Under the pieces are notes generated by a model. The model was given only the letters and a program-made list of their open reading frames with translations, was not told where the DNA came from and did not search any database. 22,096 bases of DNA from a virus: positions 1-22,096 of IMG/VR virus record IMGVR_UViG_3300031673_000538. One strand, 5' to 3'. The position numbers and the translations under genes are program-made. The number at the start of each line of letters is the position of its first letter. Position 1 is the stretch's first letter. Of this stretch, positions 11,921-19,004 are shown piece by piece.

Positions 11921-12247
11921 ATGGCACAAGACCAAGAGAAGATTTTCGCAGACGGATTTATCTTCAAAAGAAACCCAAAAGCACCACAATTTGTAGTGGG
12001 CAGAGTATCAATGAAAGTAGAGGAAGCTATCGCTTTCTTAAAGACCCACGAGAAGAATGGTTGGGTAAATGTGGATATTAAAGAAGCTCGAAGTGGTAAT
12101 CACTACATTGAGTTAGACACGTTCGTTCCAAGCAATGATATTACGGTTGACAATTACAATGCTTCAAAACAGTCTCCAACTAAACCACCGGCAACGGCAG
12201 AAATGCCTCAGATAGCAGGAGATAAAGATGAGGATTTACCATTCTAA
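11921..12247 (+). CDS. SSB-like single-stranded DNA-binding protein
   Basis: 108 residues. The body (ADGFIFKRNPKAPQFVVGRV, then WVNVDIKEARSGNHYIELDT) is strand-rich and fits a small OB-like or phage SSB-type fold, though not a standard SSB family by eye. A low-complexity Pro/Thr/Ala linker (about 84-97) leads to the acidic C-terminus DKDEDLPF. That ending closely resembles the DDDIPF tip of bacterial SSBs, which recruits replication and repair proteins. It lies after the Sak-exonuclease pair and before the primase-helicase, where an SSB is expected. A strong terminator follows. Confidence 0.72.
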   Translation: MAQDQEKIFADGFIFKRNPKAPQFVVGRVSMKVEEAIAFLKTHEKNGWVNVDIKEARSGNHYIELDTFVPSNDITVDNYNASKQSPTKPPATAEMPQIAGDKDEDLPF

Positions 12248-12254
12248 GCCCAAT

Positions 12255-12286
12255 AAAAAAAGGGGAATTAACGTTCCCCTTTTTTA
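12255..12286 (+). terminator. Rho-independent terminator after the SSB-like gene
   Basis: GGGGAA (12262-12267) pairs with TTCCCC (12274-12279) around a 6-base loop, flanked by an A-tract (12255-12261) and a T-tract (12280-12285) that extend the stem and give the U-run. It starts 8 bases after the SSB stop and should end the operon carrying the recombination genes and first cassettes. With the A-tract it may also work on the other strand. Confidence 0.9.
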
Positions 12287-12316
12287 GCTTTGGATTATGT
12301 CAACAATTTATCTCCC

Positions 12317-12354
12317 TATATATATATATATATTCTTTCTTCTTCTTCTTTTTT
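12317..12354. repeat. (TA)8 run followed by a TTC-rich tract
   Basis: Eight TA units (12317-12332) are followed by TTCTTTCTTCTTCTTCTTTTTT-like pyrimidine sequence to 12354, within the 214-base gap between the SSB-like gene and the primase-helicase. The rest of the gap is A/T-rich without an ORF. Easily melted DNA next to replication genes could be an unwinding element, but no iterons were seen to support an origin. Confidence 0.5.
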
Positions 12355-12461
12355 ATTTAATATTATTTTATTTTTAAAATTAACAAAAAAGACAGAAGTA
12401 TTAGTAATCAGTAAGTTAAGTTTTAAAAAATAACATATAAACGACATATAAATAACATAAA

Positions 12462-14858
12462 ATGGCACATTCAGTAACCATATTTCAAAATATAAGAGAT
12501 ACAGATACCCCTTTTTACAGAGATATTAACGTGATTCTCAATAGAATAAAGGACGGAGCAGGGGCTACCAAGGATATTGTTAAGAAAATTAGATTAGAGA
12601 AAGATAAGTCTGAGCGTAACGAAATAAAGAAGCAGTTGCCTGCAATTTGTTTTAGTGGTAAATTTACAAAAAGAACAGATTCATCACTATCTGAGCATTC
12701 AGGTATCATCTGTTTGGACTTTGATGGGTATCAAAAGCAAAAAGAATTATTACAGGACAAGGAAACATTATCTAAAAATAAATATGTTTATTCTGTATTC
12801 ATTTCTCCATCAGGAAACGGATTAAAAGTATTGGTTAAGATACCTGCTGACCCCGACAACCATACAAACTATTTTAATAGCCTTGAAAAGTATTTTAATT
12901 CCCCTTATTTTGACAAGACAAGTAAAAATATCAGTCGAGTGTGTTACGAGAGCTATGACCCACTTCTTCATATTAACCCAAATTCTTCGATTTGGGACAC
13001 GATTGAAGAGCCGGAGTACGTAGAGGTTAACCGAACAAGAGATAAGGCTACAATTCCAATTACAGACGAAAATAAGATAGTTGAAATACTTGTTAAGTGG
13101 TGGGAGAAAAAATTCCCTATGCAAAGTGGACAAAGAAATCAAAACGCATACGTTCTTGCAATGGCATTTAATGACTTTGGAATAAACAAAAGTTTGGCAG
13201 CATACGTTCTTAATCAATTTGCATCAGACGATTTTAAATTATCAGAGATTGCAACAACAATTGATTCTGCTTATAAAAATACATCAAGCTTTGGAACTAA
13301 GTATTACGAAGATGAAGAGCGTATAAATAGTATTAAAGCTAAATTAAGACGAGGAGCTTCTAAAAAAGATATTAAATACCAACTTCAAGAAAGTGATTTA
13401 GATGATGATATTATTGATTCTGTATTATCTAGGATTGAGGATGAAAATGCAAAGATGACTTTTTGGACTAAGAACGACAAGGGGATTATAAAAATAATTC
13501 ATGTGTTATTCAAGCAGTTTTTAGAAGATAATGGTTTCTATAAATTTTGTCCTGAGGGAGGAAGAAACTATGTGTTTGTAAAAGTTACAAACAATCTAAT
13601 AGACCATACATCAGAAAAGGAAATTAAGGATTTTGTTTTGAATTACTTGATTGATTTAGATGACGTTTCTATTTATAATTATTTTGCAGACAATACTAGA
13701 TTTTTTAAAGAAGAGTTTTTATCGTTGTTATCTACAATTGAAATTTATTTTATAGCAGATACAAAGGATACTTCTTATTTGTATTATAAAAACTGTGCAG
13801 TTCAGATAACAAAAGATTCAATAAAAACGATAGACTATTTGGATTTGGGAGGTTATGTTTGGAAAGACCACGTTATTGATAGGGTTTTTACTATTGGAGA
13901 AGTAACAGATGCTTGTGATTTTAGAAAGTTTGTATCAAACATTAATGGTTCAGATGAGCATAGAGTGAAATCAATGGAAAGTACATTAGGTTTTTTAATG
14001 CATGGATATAAGAACTTATCATTTTGCCCTGCAGTTATTCTAAATGATGAAGTAATTAGTGATAATCCTGAGGGAGGAACAGGAAAAGGATTGCTTATGA
14101 ATGCTCTTAGCAAAATGAAAAAAGTAGTTACCATTGACGGCAAGTCTTTTACATTTGAAAGAAGTTTCGCTTATCAGTTAGTATCTGCAGATACTCAGAT
14201 ATTAGTTTTTGATGATGTTAAAAAGCATTTCGATTTCGAGAGGTTATTTTCTGTAGTAACAGAAGGATTAACTCTTGAGAAGAAAAATAAAGACGCTATC
14301 AAGATACCTTTTTCAAAGTCCCCTAAGATTGCCATAACCACAAATTATGCGATTAAAGGTTCAGGAAATTCATTTGCAAGACGTAAGTGGGAGTTGGAGT
14401 TACATCAGTATTATAGAAAGAATTTTACACCACAAGATGAGTTTGGAAAGCTAATGTTTGGAGATTGGAATGATGATGATTGGATGCAATTTGACAACTA
14501 TATGATTCAATGCTTAAAAAATTACTTGAATACAGGATTAGTAAAAACAAACTTTGTAAATTTAAAAACTAGACACTTATCTCAAGAAACTTCTCACGAG
14601 TTTATCGAGTGGGTAGGATTGGTTGATAACATAGACAGAAGTAGTATTATGCCTTTAAATGTTAGGCTTTATAAAAATGAGCTTTATAATAATTTTGTTG
14701 AAGAGTACCCCGACTATAGTTCGAGAGGAAAGATGTCTATAAGTAGAACTAAGTTTTACAGATGGCTATCTCACTATGTAAATTACAGAGAGGATATTGA
14801 ATCAGACCAAGACAGAGACCATATTGGAAGATGGATAATACTTAAAAAAATACCGTAA
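12462..14858 (+). CDS. primase-helicase: BT4734/VirE-like N-terminus plus SF3-type helicase
   Basis: 798 residues. Residues about 1-190 match the BT4734/VirE N-terminal domain (a primase-type fold): HSGIICLDFDGYQKQKELLQ and SVFISPSGNGLKVLVKIP. A second part (about 195-285) resembles the helical domain that follows in such proteins. The C-terminal helicase has GGTGKG (Walker A, about 538-543), QILVFDDVKKHF (Walker B, about 579-590) and KIAITTNYAIKG (sensor/motif C, about 621-632), then SFARRKWELELHQYY, all typical of phage D5-like/SF3 helicases. It should unwind DNA and may prime replication. Priming is inferred, since I do not see all catalytic acids with certainty. Confidence 0.88.
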   Translation: MAHSVTIFQNIRDTDTPFYRDINVILNRIKDGAGATKDIVKKIRLEKDKSERNEIKKQLPAICFSGKFTKRTDSSLSEHSGIICLDFDGYQKQKELLQDKETLSKNKYVYSVFISPSGNGLKVLVKIPADPDNHTNYFNSLEKYFNSPYFDKTSKNISRVCYESYDPLLHINPNSSIWDTIEEPEYVEVNRTRDKATIPITDENKIVEILVKWWEKKFPMQSGQRNQNAYVLAMAFNDFGINKSLAAYVLNQFASDDFKLSEIATTIDSAYKNTSSFGTKYYEDEERINSIKAKLRRGASKKDIKYQLQESDLDDDIIDSVLSRIEDENAKMTFWTKNDKGIIKIIHVLFKQFLEDNGFYKFCPEGGRNYVFVKVTNNLIDHTSEKEIKDFVLNYLIDLDDVSIYNYFADNTRFFKEEFLSLLSTIEIYFIADTKDTSYLYYKNCAVQITKDSIKTIDYLDLGGYVWKDHVIDRVFTIGEVTDACDFRKFVSNINGSDEHRVKSMESTLGFLMHGYKNLSFCPAVILNDEVISDNPEGGTGKGLLMNALSKMKKVVTIDGKSFTFERSFAYQLVSADTQILVFDDVKKHFDFERLFSVVTEGLTLEKKNKDAIKIPFSKSPKIAITTNYAIKGSGNSFARRKWELELHQYYRKNFTPQDEFGKLMFGDWNDDDWMQFDNYMIQCLKNYLNTGLVKTNFVNLKTRHLSQETSHEFIEWVGLVDNIDRSSIMPLNVRLYKNELYNNFVEEYPDYSSRGKMSISRTKFYRWLSHYVNYREDIESDQDRDHIGRWIILKKIP

Positions 14859-14874
14859 GTAAATTCAAATTATA

Positions 14875-15291
14875 ATGAATAATGAGGATATTATAGAAAG
14901 AGTTCTTGGTTATAATAATTATGAAATGTGGCAGAAATGTGAACTTCTGAGAAAAGTAATAAACATATCTGTAGAAAGAAAAGAGGGTAGAGGTAAAAAT
15001 GTTAGAGTCATAAAAGAACTTAAATATAATACATCTAGTAAAGTTAGAAGAACAATAGAACGAAGTTGTGAATATTATAAAAAATTACACGAAGAAAACA
15101 TGGATAAAAAAAAGCAAGTAGGAAGTTTTGAAATAACTAAATACAGAATTGAGAATGTAAATGGAGAACCTAAGATAGTAATAGATATGGTAAAGGTACT
15201 AGACACAAATGGTCAGTACATTAAGTTTGCTAGTTTAGAAAAAGTAATTGATTACTTAGAAAAATATCCTGTTAAATTTAAGAAATTATGA
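14875..15291 (+). CDS. hypothetical protein between the helicases
   Basis: 138 residues, basic and helical (MNNEDIIERVLGYNNYEMWQ..., then SVERKEGRGKNVRVIKELKY), with an alpha/beta C-terminal half (FEITKYRIENVNGEPKIVID). No motif recognised. It sits 16 bases after the primase-helicase, and its stop overlaps the ATG of the SF2 helicase (15288). A small replication accessory or helicase partner is plausible from context only. Confidence 0.7.
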   Translation: MNNEDIIERVLGYNNYEMWQKCELLRKVINISVERKEGRGKNVRVIKELKYNTSSKVRRTIERSCEYYKKLHEENMDKKKQVGSFEITKYRIENVNGEPKIVIDMVKVLDTNGQYIKFASLEKVIDYLEKYPVKFKKL

Positions 15292-16517
15292 TTCAGTTTA
15301 GAGATTATCAAACAGACATAATTAATAAAGGCTCTCAAATTTTATTAGAGTATGGGTTTGTATATCTTGCAATGGAGGTTCGTACAGGAAAAACATTGAC
15401 GAGCCTCGGTATTGCAGATACGTTAGGTGTAAGTAATGTTTTGTTCTTGACTAAGAAAAAAGCAATATCAAGTATTGAGGCAGACTACCAAAGGCTTTCT
15501 CCTTTTTATGCTCTCACTGTTATTAATTACGAAAGCATGCATAAACTTACTGATATTAAATGGGATTTGATTATTTGCGATGAGTCACACAGTTTAGGTG
15601 CGTTTGCAAAGCCAAACAAAAGAGCACAGCAGGTAAAAGAGCTTATCAGAATAACTAAAGCTAAAGTAATTTTGCTTTCAGGAACACCAACTCCTGAGTC
15701 TTACTCTCAGATGTATCATCAGGTTTATGGCATACCAAAAAATCCTTTTAAAGAATTTAAAAATTTCTACAGATTTTGTGATAAATTTGTAAATGTAAAA
15801 ACCAAAATGATAAATGGTTTAATGATGAATGACTACTCCGGTGGCAAGGAGGAAATAATAAAAGCCATGGAGCCATTTATGATTAATTACACACAAGAAG
15901 AGGCAGGGTTTGTTGCTAAAATAACTGAGGAGGTCTTTGAGGTAGAGCTAAAAGAATCAACCTATAAGTTGATTAAAAAGTTAACAAGAGATTTGGTTGT
16001 TGAAGGAAAAGAAGAGGTTATTTTAGGGGATACTCCGGTAAAGTTAATGATGAAATTGCATCAGTTGTACTCAGGAACCGTTAAATTCGAGAGTGGTAAT
16101 TCGATGGTATTGGATACATCTAAAGCAGAGTACATAAAAGAGACTTGGGAGGGTTGTCAGATAGCGATATTTTACAAGTTTAAAGAGGAGCTTGAGGCAT
16201 TAAAGCAAGTGTTTGGAGACGAACTAACAACAGAGCTTAGTGTCTTTGAAGACACACATAAGAACATAGCGTTGCAGATAGTCTCAGGGCGTGAAGGAAT
16301 ATCTTTGAAGAAGGCAGAGTATCTTGTGTACTACAACATAGATTTCAGTGCAACAAGTTATTGGCAATCGAGAGACAGAATGACAACCAAGGACAGACCT
16401 GAGAATGAAGTGTTTTGGATATTCTCTAAAAGAGGTATTGAGCACGAGATTTACAAAGCAGTAACCAAAAAGAAGGATTATACATTAGCACACTTTAAAA
16501 AAGATTTTTATTTATGA
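15288..16517 (+). CDS. SF2 (SNF2/DEAD-type) helicase
   Basis: 409 residues. Q-motif-like FRDYQ at the N-terminus; Walker A variant YLAMEVRTGKTLTSLG (about 27-42); Walker B DLIICDESHSLG (DESH at about 97-100); motif III LLSGTPTPES (about 126-135); and motif VI ATSYWQSRDRMTTKDRP (about 355-371). These are the SF2 motifs in phage SNF2-like helicases, which are shorter than cellular Swi2/Snf2 proteins. It is likely a DNA translocase or helicase in phage replication or recombination. One copy of the palindromic repeat lies inside (16240-16255). Overlaps of 4 bases at both ends (ATGA) show translational coupling. Confidence 0.9.
   Translation: MIQFRDYQTDIINKGSQILLEYGFVYLAMEVRTGKTLTSLGIADTLGVSNVLFLTKKKAISSIEADYQRLSPFYALTVINYESMHKLTDIKWDLIICDESHSLGAFAKPNKRAQQVKELIRITKAKVILLSGTPTPESYSQMYHQVYGIPKNPFKEFKNFYRFCDKFVNVKTKMINGLMMNDYSGGKEEIIKAMEPFMINYTQEEAGFVAKITEEVFEVELKESTYKLIKKLTRDLVVEGKEEVILGDTPVKLMMKLHQLYSGTVKFESGNSMVLDTSKAEYIKETWEGCQIAIFYKFKEELEALKQVFGDELTTELSVFEDTHKNIALQIVSGREGISLKKAEYLVYYNIDFSATSYWQSRDRMTTKDRPENEVFWIFSKRGIEHEIYKAVTKKKDYTLAHFKKDFYL
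16240..16255. repeat. GTGTCTTTGAAGACAC palindrome, copy 5
   Basis: Perfect copy inside the SF2 helicase gene, identical to the intergenic copy at 2118 (also followed by ACA). It encodes V-F-E-D-T. Confidence 0.6.
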
Positions 16518-16729
16518 CACCAAAAGAAAAAGCAGAATATTTAGTTAGAAATATGGAATTTCAAATTACGTATGTTTACGACCCAACGGAATCTCAGGCA
16601 TATGATAGTGCTAAAAAATGTGCACTAATAGCAGTTGATGAGATAATTAATACATTAGACCATCTACCGATAACATTTGGAGTAAAAGCATATTGGAAAA
16701 AAGTTAAAAAAGAAATAGAAAAATTATGA
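16514..16729 (+). CDS. hypothetical small helical protein
   Basis: 71 residues. The opening MTPKEKAEYLVRNME and the segment AKKCALIAVDEIINTLDHL resemble a small protein common in Bacteroidota phages and prophages ('MTPKEKA..LV...CALIAVDEII'), with unknown function. It overlaps both neighbours by ATGA. Confidence 0.75.
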   Translation: MTPKEKAEYLVRNMEFQITYVYDPTESQAYDSAKKCALIAVDEIINTLDHLPITFGVKAYWKKVKKEIEKL

Positions 16730-17004
16730 AAAACAAGTTAGCAGGGAAGCACCCCTCTTATGACAAGTTAGGTATGTCAGAAGAAAGAAAGAAAAAAAAG
16801 TTAGCATACGATACCAAGTATCAAGCTACTGAGGAACGTAAAAAGTACAGAGCAAAGCTCAACAAAGCCAATCGAGAAGCCGGTACTTATGGTAATGAAG
16901 ATGGCTTAGATATGAGTCACACAAAGTCAGGAAAAGTTACAAAAGAAAAAGCTAAAACTAATAGAGCAAGAAACGGTCAGAACTCTAAAAGTACAAAAAA
17001 ATGA
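16726..17004 (+). CDS. basic protein related to degenerate phage HNH proteins
   Basis: 92 residues, very basic. YQATEERKKYRAKLNKANRE followed by DGLDMSHTKSGKVTKEKAKT and NRARNG resembles small marine-phage proteins of the form 'YH.S..Q...RA.RN.ARR...G...DG.DV.H..GN......NRS', which look like HNH domains. Here only one His of the catalytic pattern remains and the GN element is lost, so it may bind DNA without cutting. The assignment is by pattern memory only. Coupled to both neighbours by ATGA overlaps. Confidence 0.6.
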   Translation: MKNKLAGKHPSYDKLGMSEERKKKKLAYDTKYQATEERKKYRAKLNKANREAGTYGNEDGLDMSHTKSGKVTKEKAKTNRARNGQNSKSTKK

Positions 17005-17669
17005 CAACAACAGACTCTAATGTATTAAACATGAATATACCTAACCTAAAATTAAAGGTTAGAAGAAGTTGGTTAACTAAGAATGATAGCGACAATTTTA
17101 CTTTTGATAATTGCTATGCTTTTGCTATACAGAGCGTATCAGGAAAGATACTTACCTTTCACATAATGACAGATTATGGTATGCTAAGAAGTCGTGTGCC
17201 AATTTCAGAGTTGTTCTTTGAGAAACCTAAAAAAGATATTCCTGCAGACTTTAAACAGCTTTGGGATTGCTTTAGTGAGAATGTATCTGTTACAGAATAT
17301 TTTTATCTCGCTGAAAAAAGATGCAAGGTAATTTTAAAAGACAAGTCTTTTGTTTGGGCTACATACCTATTTACAGTAGATTGGTTTCATAACCCATATA
17401 GCGATGAGCCAACTGACTATAAATGTGGACACGTATTATTGGCTGACGATGGTTATCTTTTATGTCAACCAAACAATAGAATATATTGGAAGGACTCTAA
17501 CTTCATAACTAATGAGTTCCCCGTAAACCCTAAAGATTTTAAGGTTGATACAGAGCTTAAATGCGTTGAATCAGAGAGCGACAGATGGGTAAGTTCCGAT
17601 GGAGACTCTTTTTATTACGATATAAACGAAATAAAAGAAGACAATGACAGAGGCTCAGATACAGTCTAA
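17001..17669 (+). CDS. conserved phage hypothetical protein
   Basis: 222 residues, strand-rich and Trp/Tyr-rich. YLFTVDWFHNPYSDEPTDYK and CGHVLLADDGYLLCQPNNRI YWKDSNFIT form a block that I associate with uncharacterised proteins of aquatic phages. Two repeated beta-type halves are possible (residues 15-75 and 105-175). No catalytic residues are evident. It overlaps VRR-NUC by 26 bases. Confidence 0.75.
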   Translation: MTTTDSNVLNMNIPNLKLKVRRSWLTKNDSDNFTFDNCYAFAIQSVSGKILTFHIMTDYGMLRSRVPISELFFEKPKKDIPADFKQLWDCFSENVSVTEYFYLAEKRCKVILKDKSFVWATYLFTVDWFHNPYSDEPTDYKCGHVLLADDGYLLCQPNNRIYWKDSNFITNEFPVNPKDFKVDTELKCVESESDRWVSSDGDSFYYDINEIKEDNDRGSDTV

Positions 17670-17886
17670 AAAAATTAAAGAGCTTGAGGCTCAGGGATAC
17701 TATGTTATTAAGTTAATATTGACTAATAAAAAAGGTATCCCTGACTTGATAGCAATACCTAAAGATTCAGATGTCTTGTTTGTGGAGGTAAAAGGACCGA
17801 AAGGCTCTATCCGTCCAATGCAAGACTATAGGATTGAAGAACTAAAAAAACACGGAGTTAAAGTTAAAATACACAAACCTATTTAA
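17644..17886 (+). CDS. VRR-NUC domain nuclease
   Basis: 80 residues, the size of a stand-alone virus-type replication-repair nuclease. The motifs are GIPDLIAIPKD (Asp of PD) and VLFVEVKGPKGSIRPMQ (E-x-K, then the 'G..R..Q' signature). Such phage enzymes cut branched or flap DNA structures during replication and recombination. The start overlaps the preceding gene, so it belongs to the replication operon. Its stop codon lies inside the R''-like ATTTAAC of attC-like site 5, so the second cassette cluster joins the backbone directly at the end of this gene. Confidence 0.88.
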   Translation: MTEAQIQSKKIKELEAQGYYVIKLILTNKKGIPDLIAIPKDSDVLFVEVKGPKGSIRPMQDYRIEELKKHGVKVKIHKPI

Positions 17887-17945
17887 CGAAAACGTATAAG
17901 ATACGTTGCCTTTTTCGGCAATGGATTTTATACAGTGTTACCTAC
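17881..17945 (+). other. attC-like recombination site 5
   Basis: ATTTAAC (17881-17887), a spacer and GTATAAGATACGTTGCC (17894-17910) pair with GGCAATGGATTTTATAC (17917-17933), a spacer and GTTACCTAC (17937-17945) across a 6-base loop. The stem has about 16 pairs with one mismatch, and the spacers are unequal (GAAAAC against AGT). The right box complements the R''-like box of the following cassette (GTAGGTAA, 18623-18630), not the left box of this site. Confidence 0.7.
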
Positions 17946-17964
17946 TGTACTAAAAAAATGATTT

Positions 17965-18618
17965 ATGACTGAACCTAATATAGAATTACTAAACATTGAT
18001 TGCTTGCACTACTTAAAGCAATGCGAGGATAAACAATTTGACCTTGCAATAGTTGACCCTCCTTATGGTGTGCAATACGCAAGAGGTAAAAATGGATATG
18101 GCAATACAACAAAGAATTTACCTAAATTGACTGATGTTGATTGGGATAAAAGCACACCTACTGACGAATATTGGCAAGAATTATTTAGAGTTTCTAAAAA
18201 TCAAATTGTTTGGGGTGGCAATTATTTTGCTTTACCTGTAAGTAAGTGTTGGATAGTATGGGATAAAATAGGTGAGATGGAACTTAAAAACCCATTTGCA
18301 GATTGTGAACTTGCTTGGACTTCTTTTACTAAAGTTGTAAAAAAGAAAACAATTAGACAACAAGGATTTATAAAAGACACTAAAGATAAGGTTAGAATAC
18401 ACCCAACTCAAAAACCTACTGAACTTTATAAATGGGTTTTGGATAATTATGCTGAACCTAAAAGCAAAATACTTGACACACATTTGGGTGGCGGAAGCAT
18501 TGCGATTGCTTGCTATGATTTAGGTTTTGACCTAACAGCTTGCGAGATAGATAAAACTTATTTTGATGGTGCAAGCAAAAGGCTAAAAGATAGAAAAAAT
18601 GCACCTACCCTTTTTTAG
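17965..18618 (+). CDS. beta-class DNA adenine methyltransferase, orphan
   Basis: 217 residues. LAIVDPPYGVQYARGKNGYG carries motif IV (DPPY, about 31-34). FRVSKNQIVWGGNYFALPVS is a typical middle segment. KVRIHPTQKPTELYKWVLDN precedes motif I, ILDTHLGGGSIAIACYDLGF, then DLTACEID. The order IV before I marks the beta class. It is the third unrelated methyltransferase gene in the window and again the only gene of a cassette (17938 to about 18647). It has no cognate nuclease and probably protects phage DNA. The stop lies inside the terminal inverted repeat of the cassette. Confidence 0.88.
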   Translation: MTEPNIELLNIDCLHYLKQCEDKQFDLAIVDPPYGVQYARGKNGYGNTTKNLPKLTDVDWDKSTPTDEYWQELFRVSKNQIVWGGNYFALPVSKCWIVWDKIGEMELKNPFADCELAWTSFTKVVKKKTIRQQGFIKDTKDKVRIHPTQKPTELYKWVLDNYAEPKSKILDTHLGGGSIAIACYDLGFDLTACEIDKTYFDGASKRLKDRKNAPTLF

Positions 18619-18663
18619 TATTGTAGGTAATATACGGCTATGAAGCGTTGCCGATAAATACGC
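18611..18663 (+). other. attC-like site 6, diverged
   Basis: GTAGGTAA (18623-18630) acts as the R''-like box. Inside, CGGC (18635-18638) pairs with GCCG (18650-18653), or alternatively AGCGT (18644-18648) with ACGCT (18659-18663). The right R' box is not clear; G-TT at 18647-18649 is a candidate. Together with the start of the cassette (17938-17957), the 20 bases at 18611-18630 form a terminal inverted repeat with 18 of 20 matches. Confidence 0.5.
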
Positions 18664-18683
18664 TATAACTTTCAAATAATAAC
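18647..18683 (+). repeat. direct repeat flanking the gene at 18688, copy 1
   Basis: The segment starting GTTGCCGATAAATAC and ending TCAAATAATAAC repeats at 18923-18955 with about 28 of 33 positions equal and a 4-base insertion. The two copies bracket the gene at 18688-18933. Confidence 0.65.
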
Positions 18684-18687
18684 TAAA

Positions 18688-18933
18688 ATGAGTAAAGAAA
18701 ACGAACCTTTAGGAAAGCACGAAAACGGCAATGAATTTATAGCCGTTGTTAGCACACGTTCTTTCAACAAATTAGAAATGTTAGCAGAAGATTTAGAATG
18801 TGTAAAAATGTGGTTAGATGATAAAAAAGCACCGAAAACAGATAGTGATGGAAATGAATATAGTGTTGTTGGAAGAATACAATGTTTGTTGAATGTGTGC
18901 CAACGTATCGAGGCGAAGGTTAGTTGCCTATAA
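18688..18933 (+). CDS. cassette-borne hypothetical protein
   Basis: 81 residues. MSKENEPLGKHENGNEFIAV opens a soluble acidic protein; VSTRSFNKLEMLAEDLECVK is helical, with three cysteines near the C-terminus (CLLNVCQRIEAKVSCL). No family recognised. It is bracketed by a 33-37 bp direct repeat, the second copy of which covers its last codons, and is followed by attC-like site 7. This marks it as an inserted unit. Confidence 0.6.
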   Translation: MSKENEPLGKHENGNEFIAVVSTRSFNKLEMLAEDLECVKMWLDDKKAPKTDSDGNEYSVVGRIQCLLNVCQRIEAKVSCL

Positions 18934-18955
18934 ACACTAACCATCAAATTATAAC
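18923..18955 (+). repeat. direct repeat flanking the gene at 18688, copy 2
   Basis: Partner of 18647-18683. Begins GTTGCCTATAAACAC and ends TCAAATTATAAC. It overlaps the stop codon of the gene (18931-18933) and the left part of attC-like site 7. Confidence 0.65.
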
Positions 18956-18996
18956 AAGACCTTGCAAGGCAATTAACTTTAGCTATTGTTAGGCAC
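18926..18996 (+). other. attC-like recombination site 7
   Basis: GCCTATAAAC on the left (18926-18935) and GTTAGGCAC on the right (18988-18996) are R''/R'-like boxes, with a central perfect palindrome CCTTGCAAGG (18960-18969). Arm pairing is weaker than in sites 1, 2, 4 and 5. The right box is identical to that at 10140-10148. Confidence 0.5.
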
Positions 18997-19004
18997 TTTT
19001 AATT

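Noticed and set aside
12285-12292. TAGCTTTG as a promoter -7 box
   Set aside because: It lies in the tail of the terminator and has no TTTG 19-21 bp upstream.
12515-13217. Minus-strand ORFs over the primase-helicase and elsewhere
   Set aside because: They lie opposite long genes with clear domain motifs, have Cys/Phe/Leu-rich shadow compositions and no leaders.
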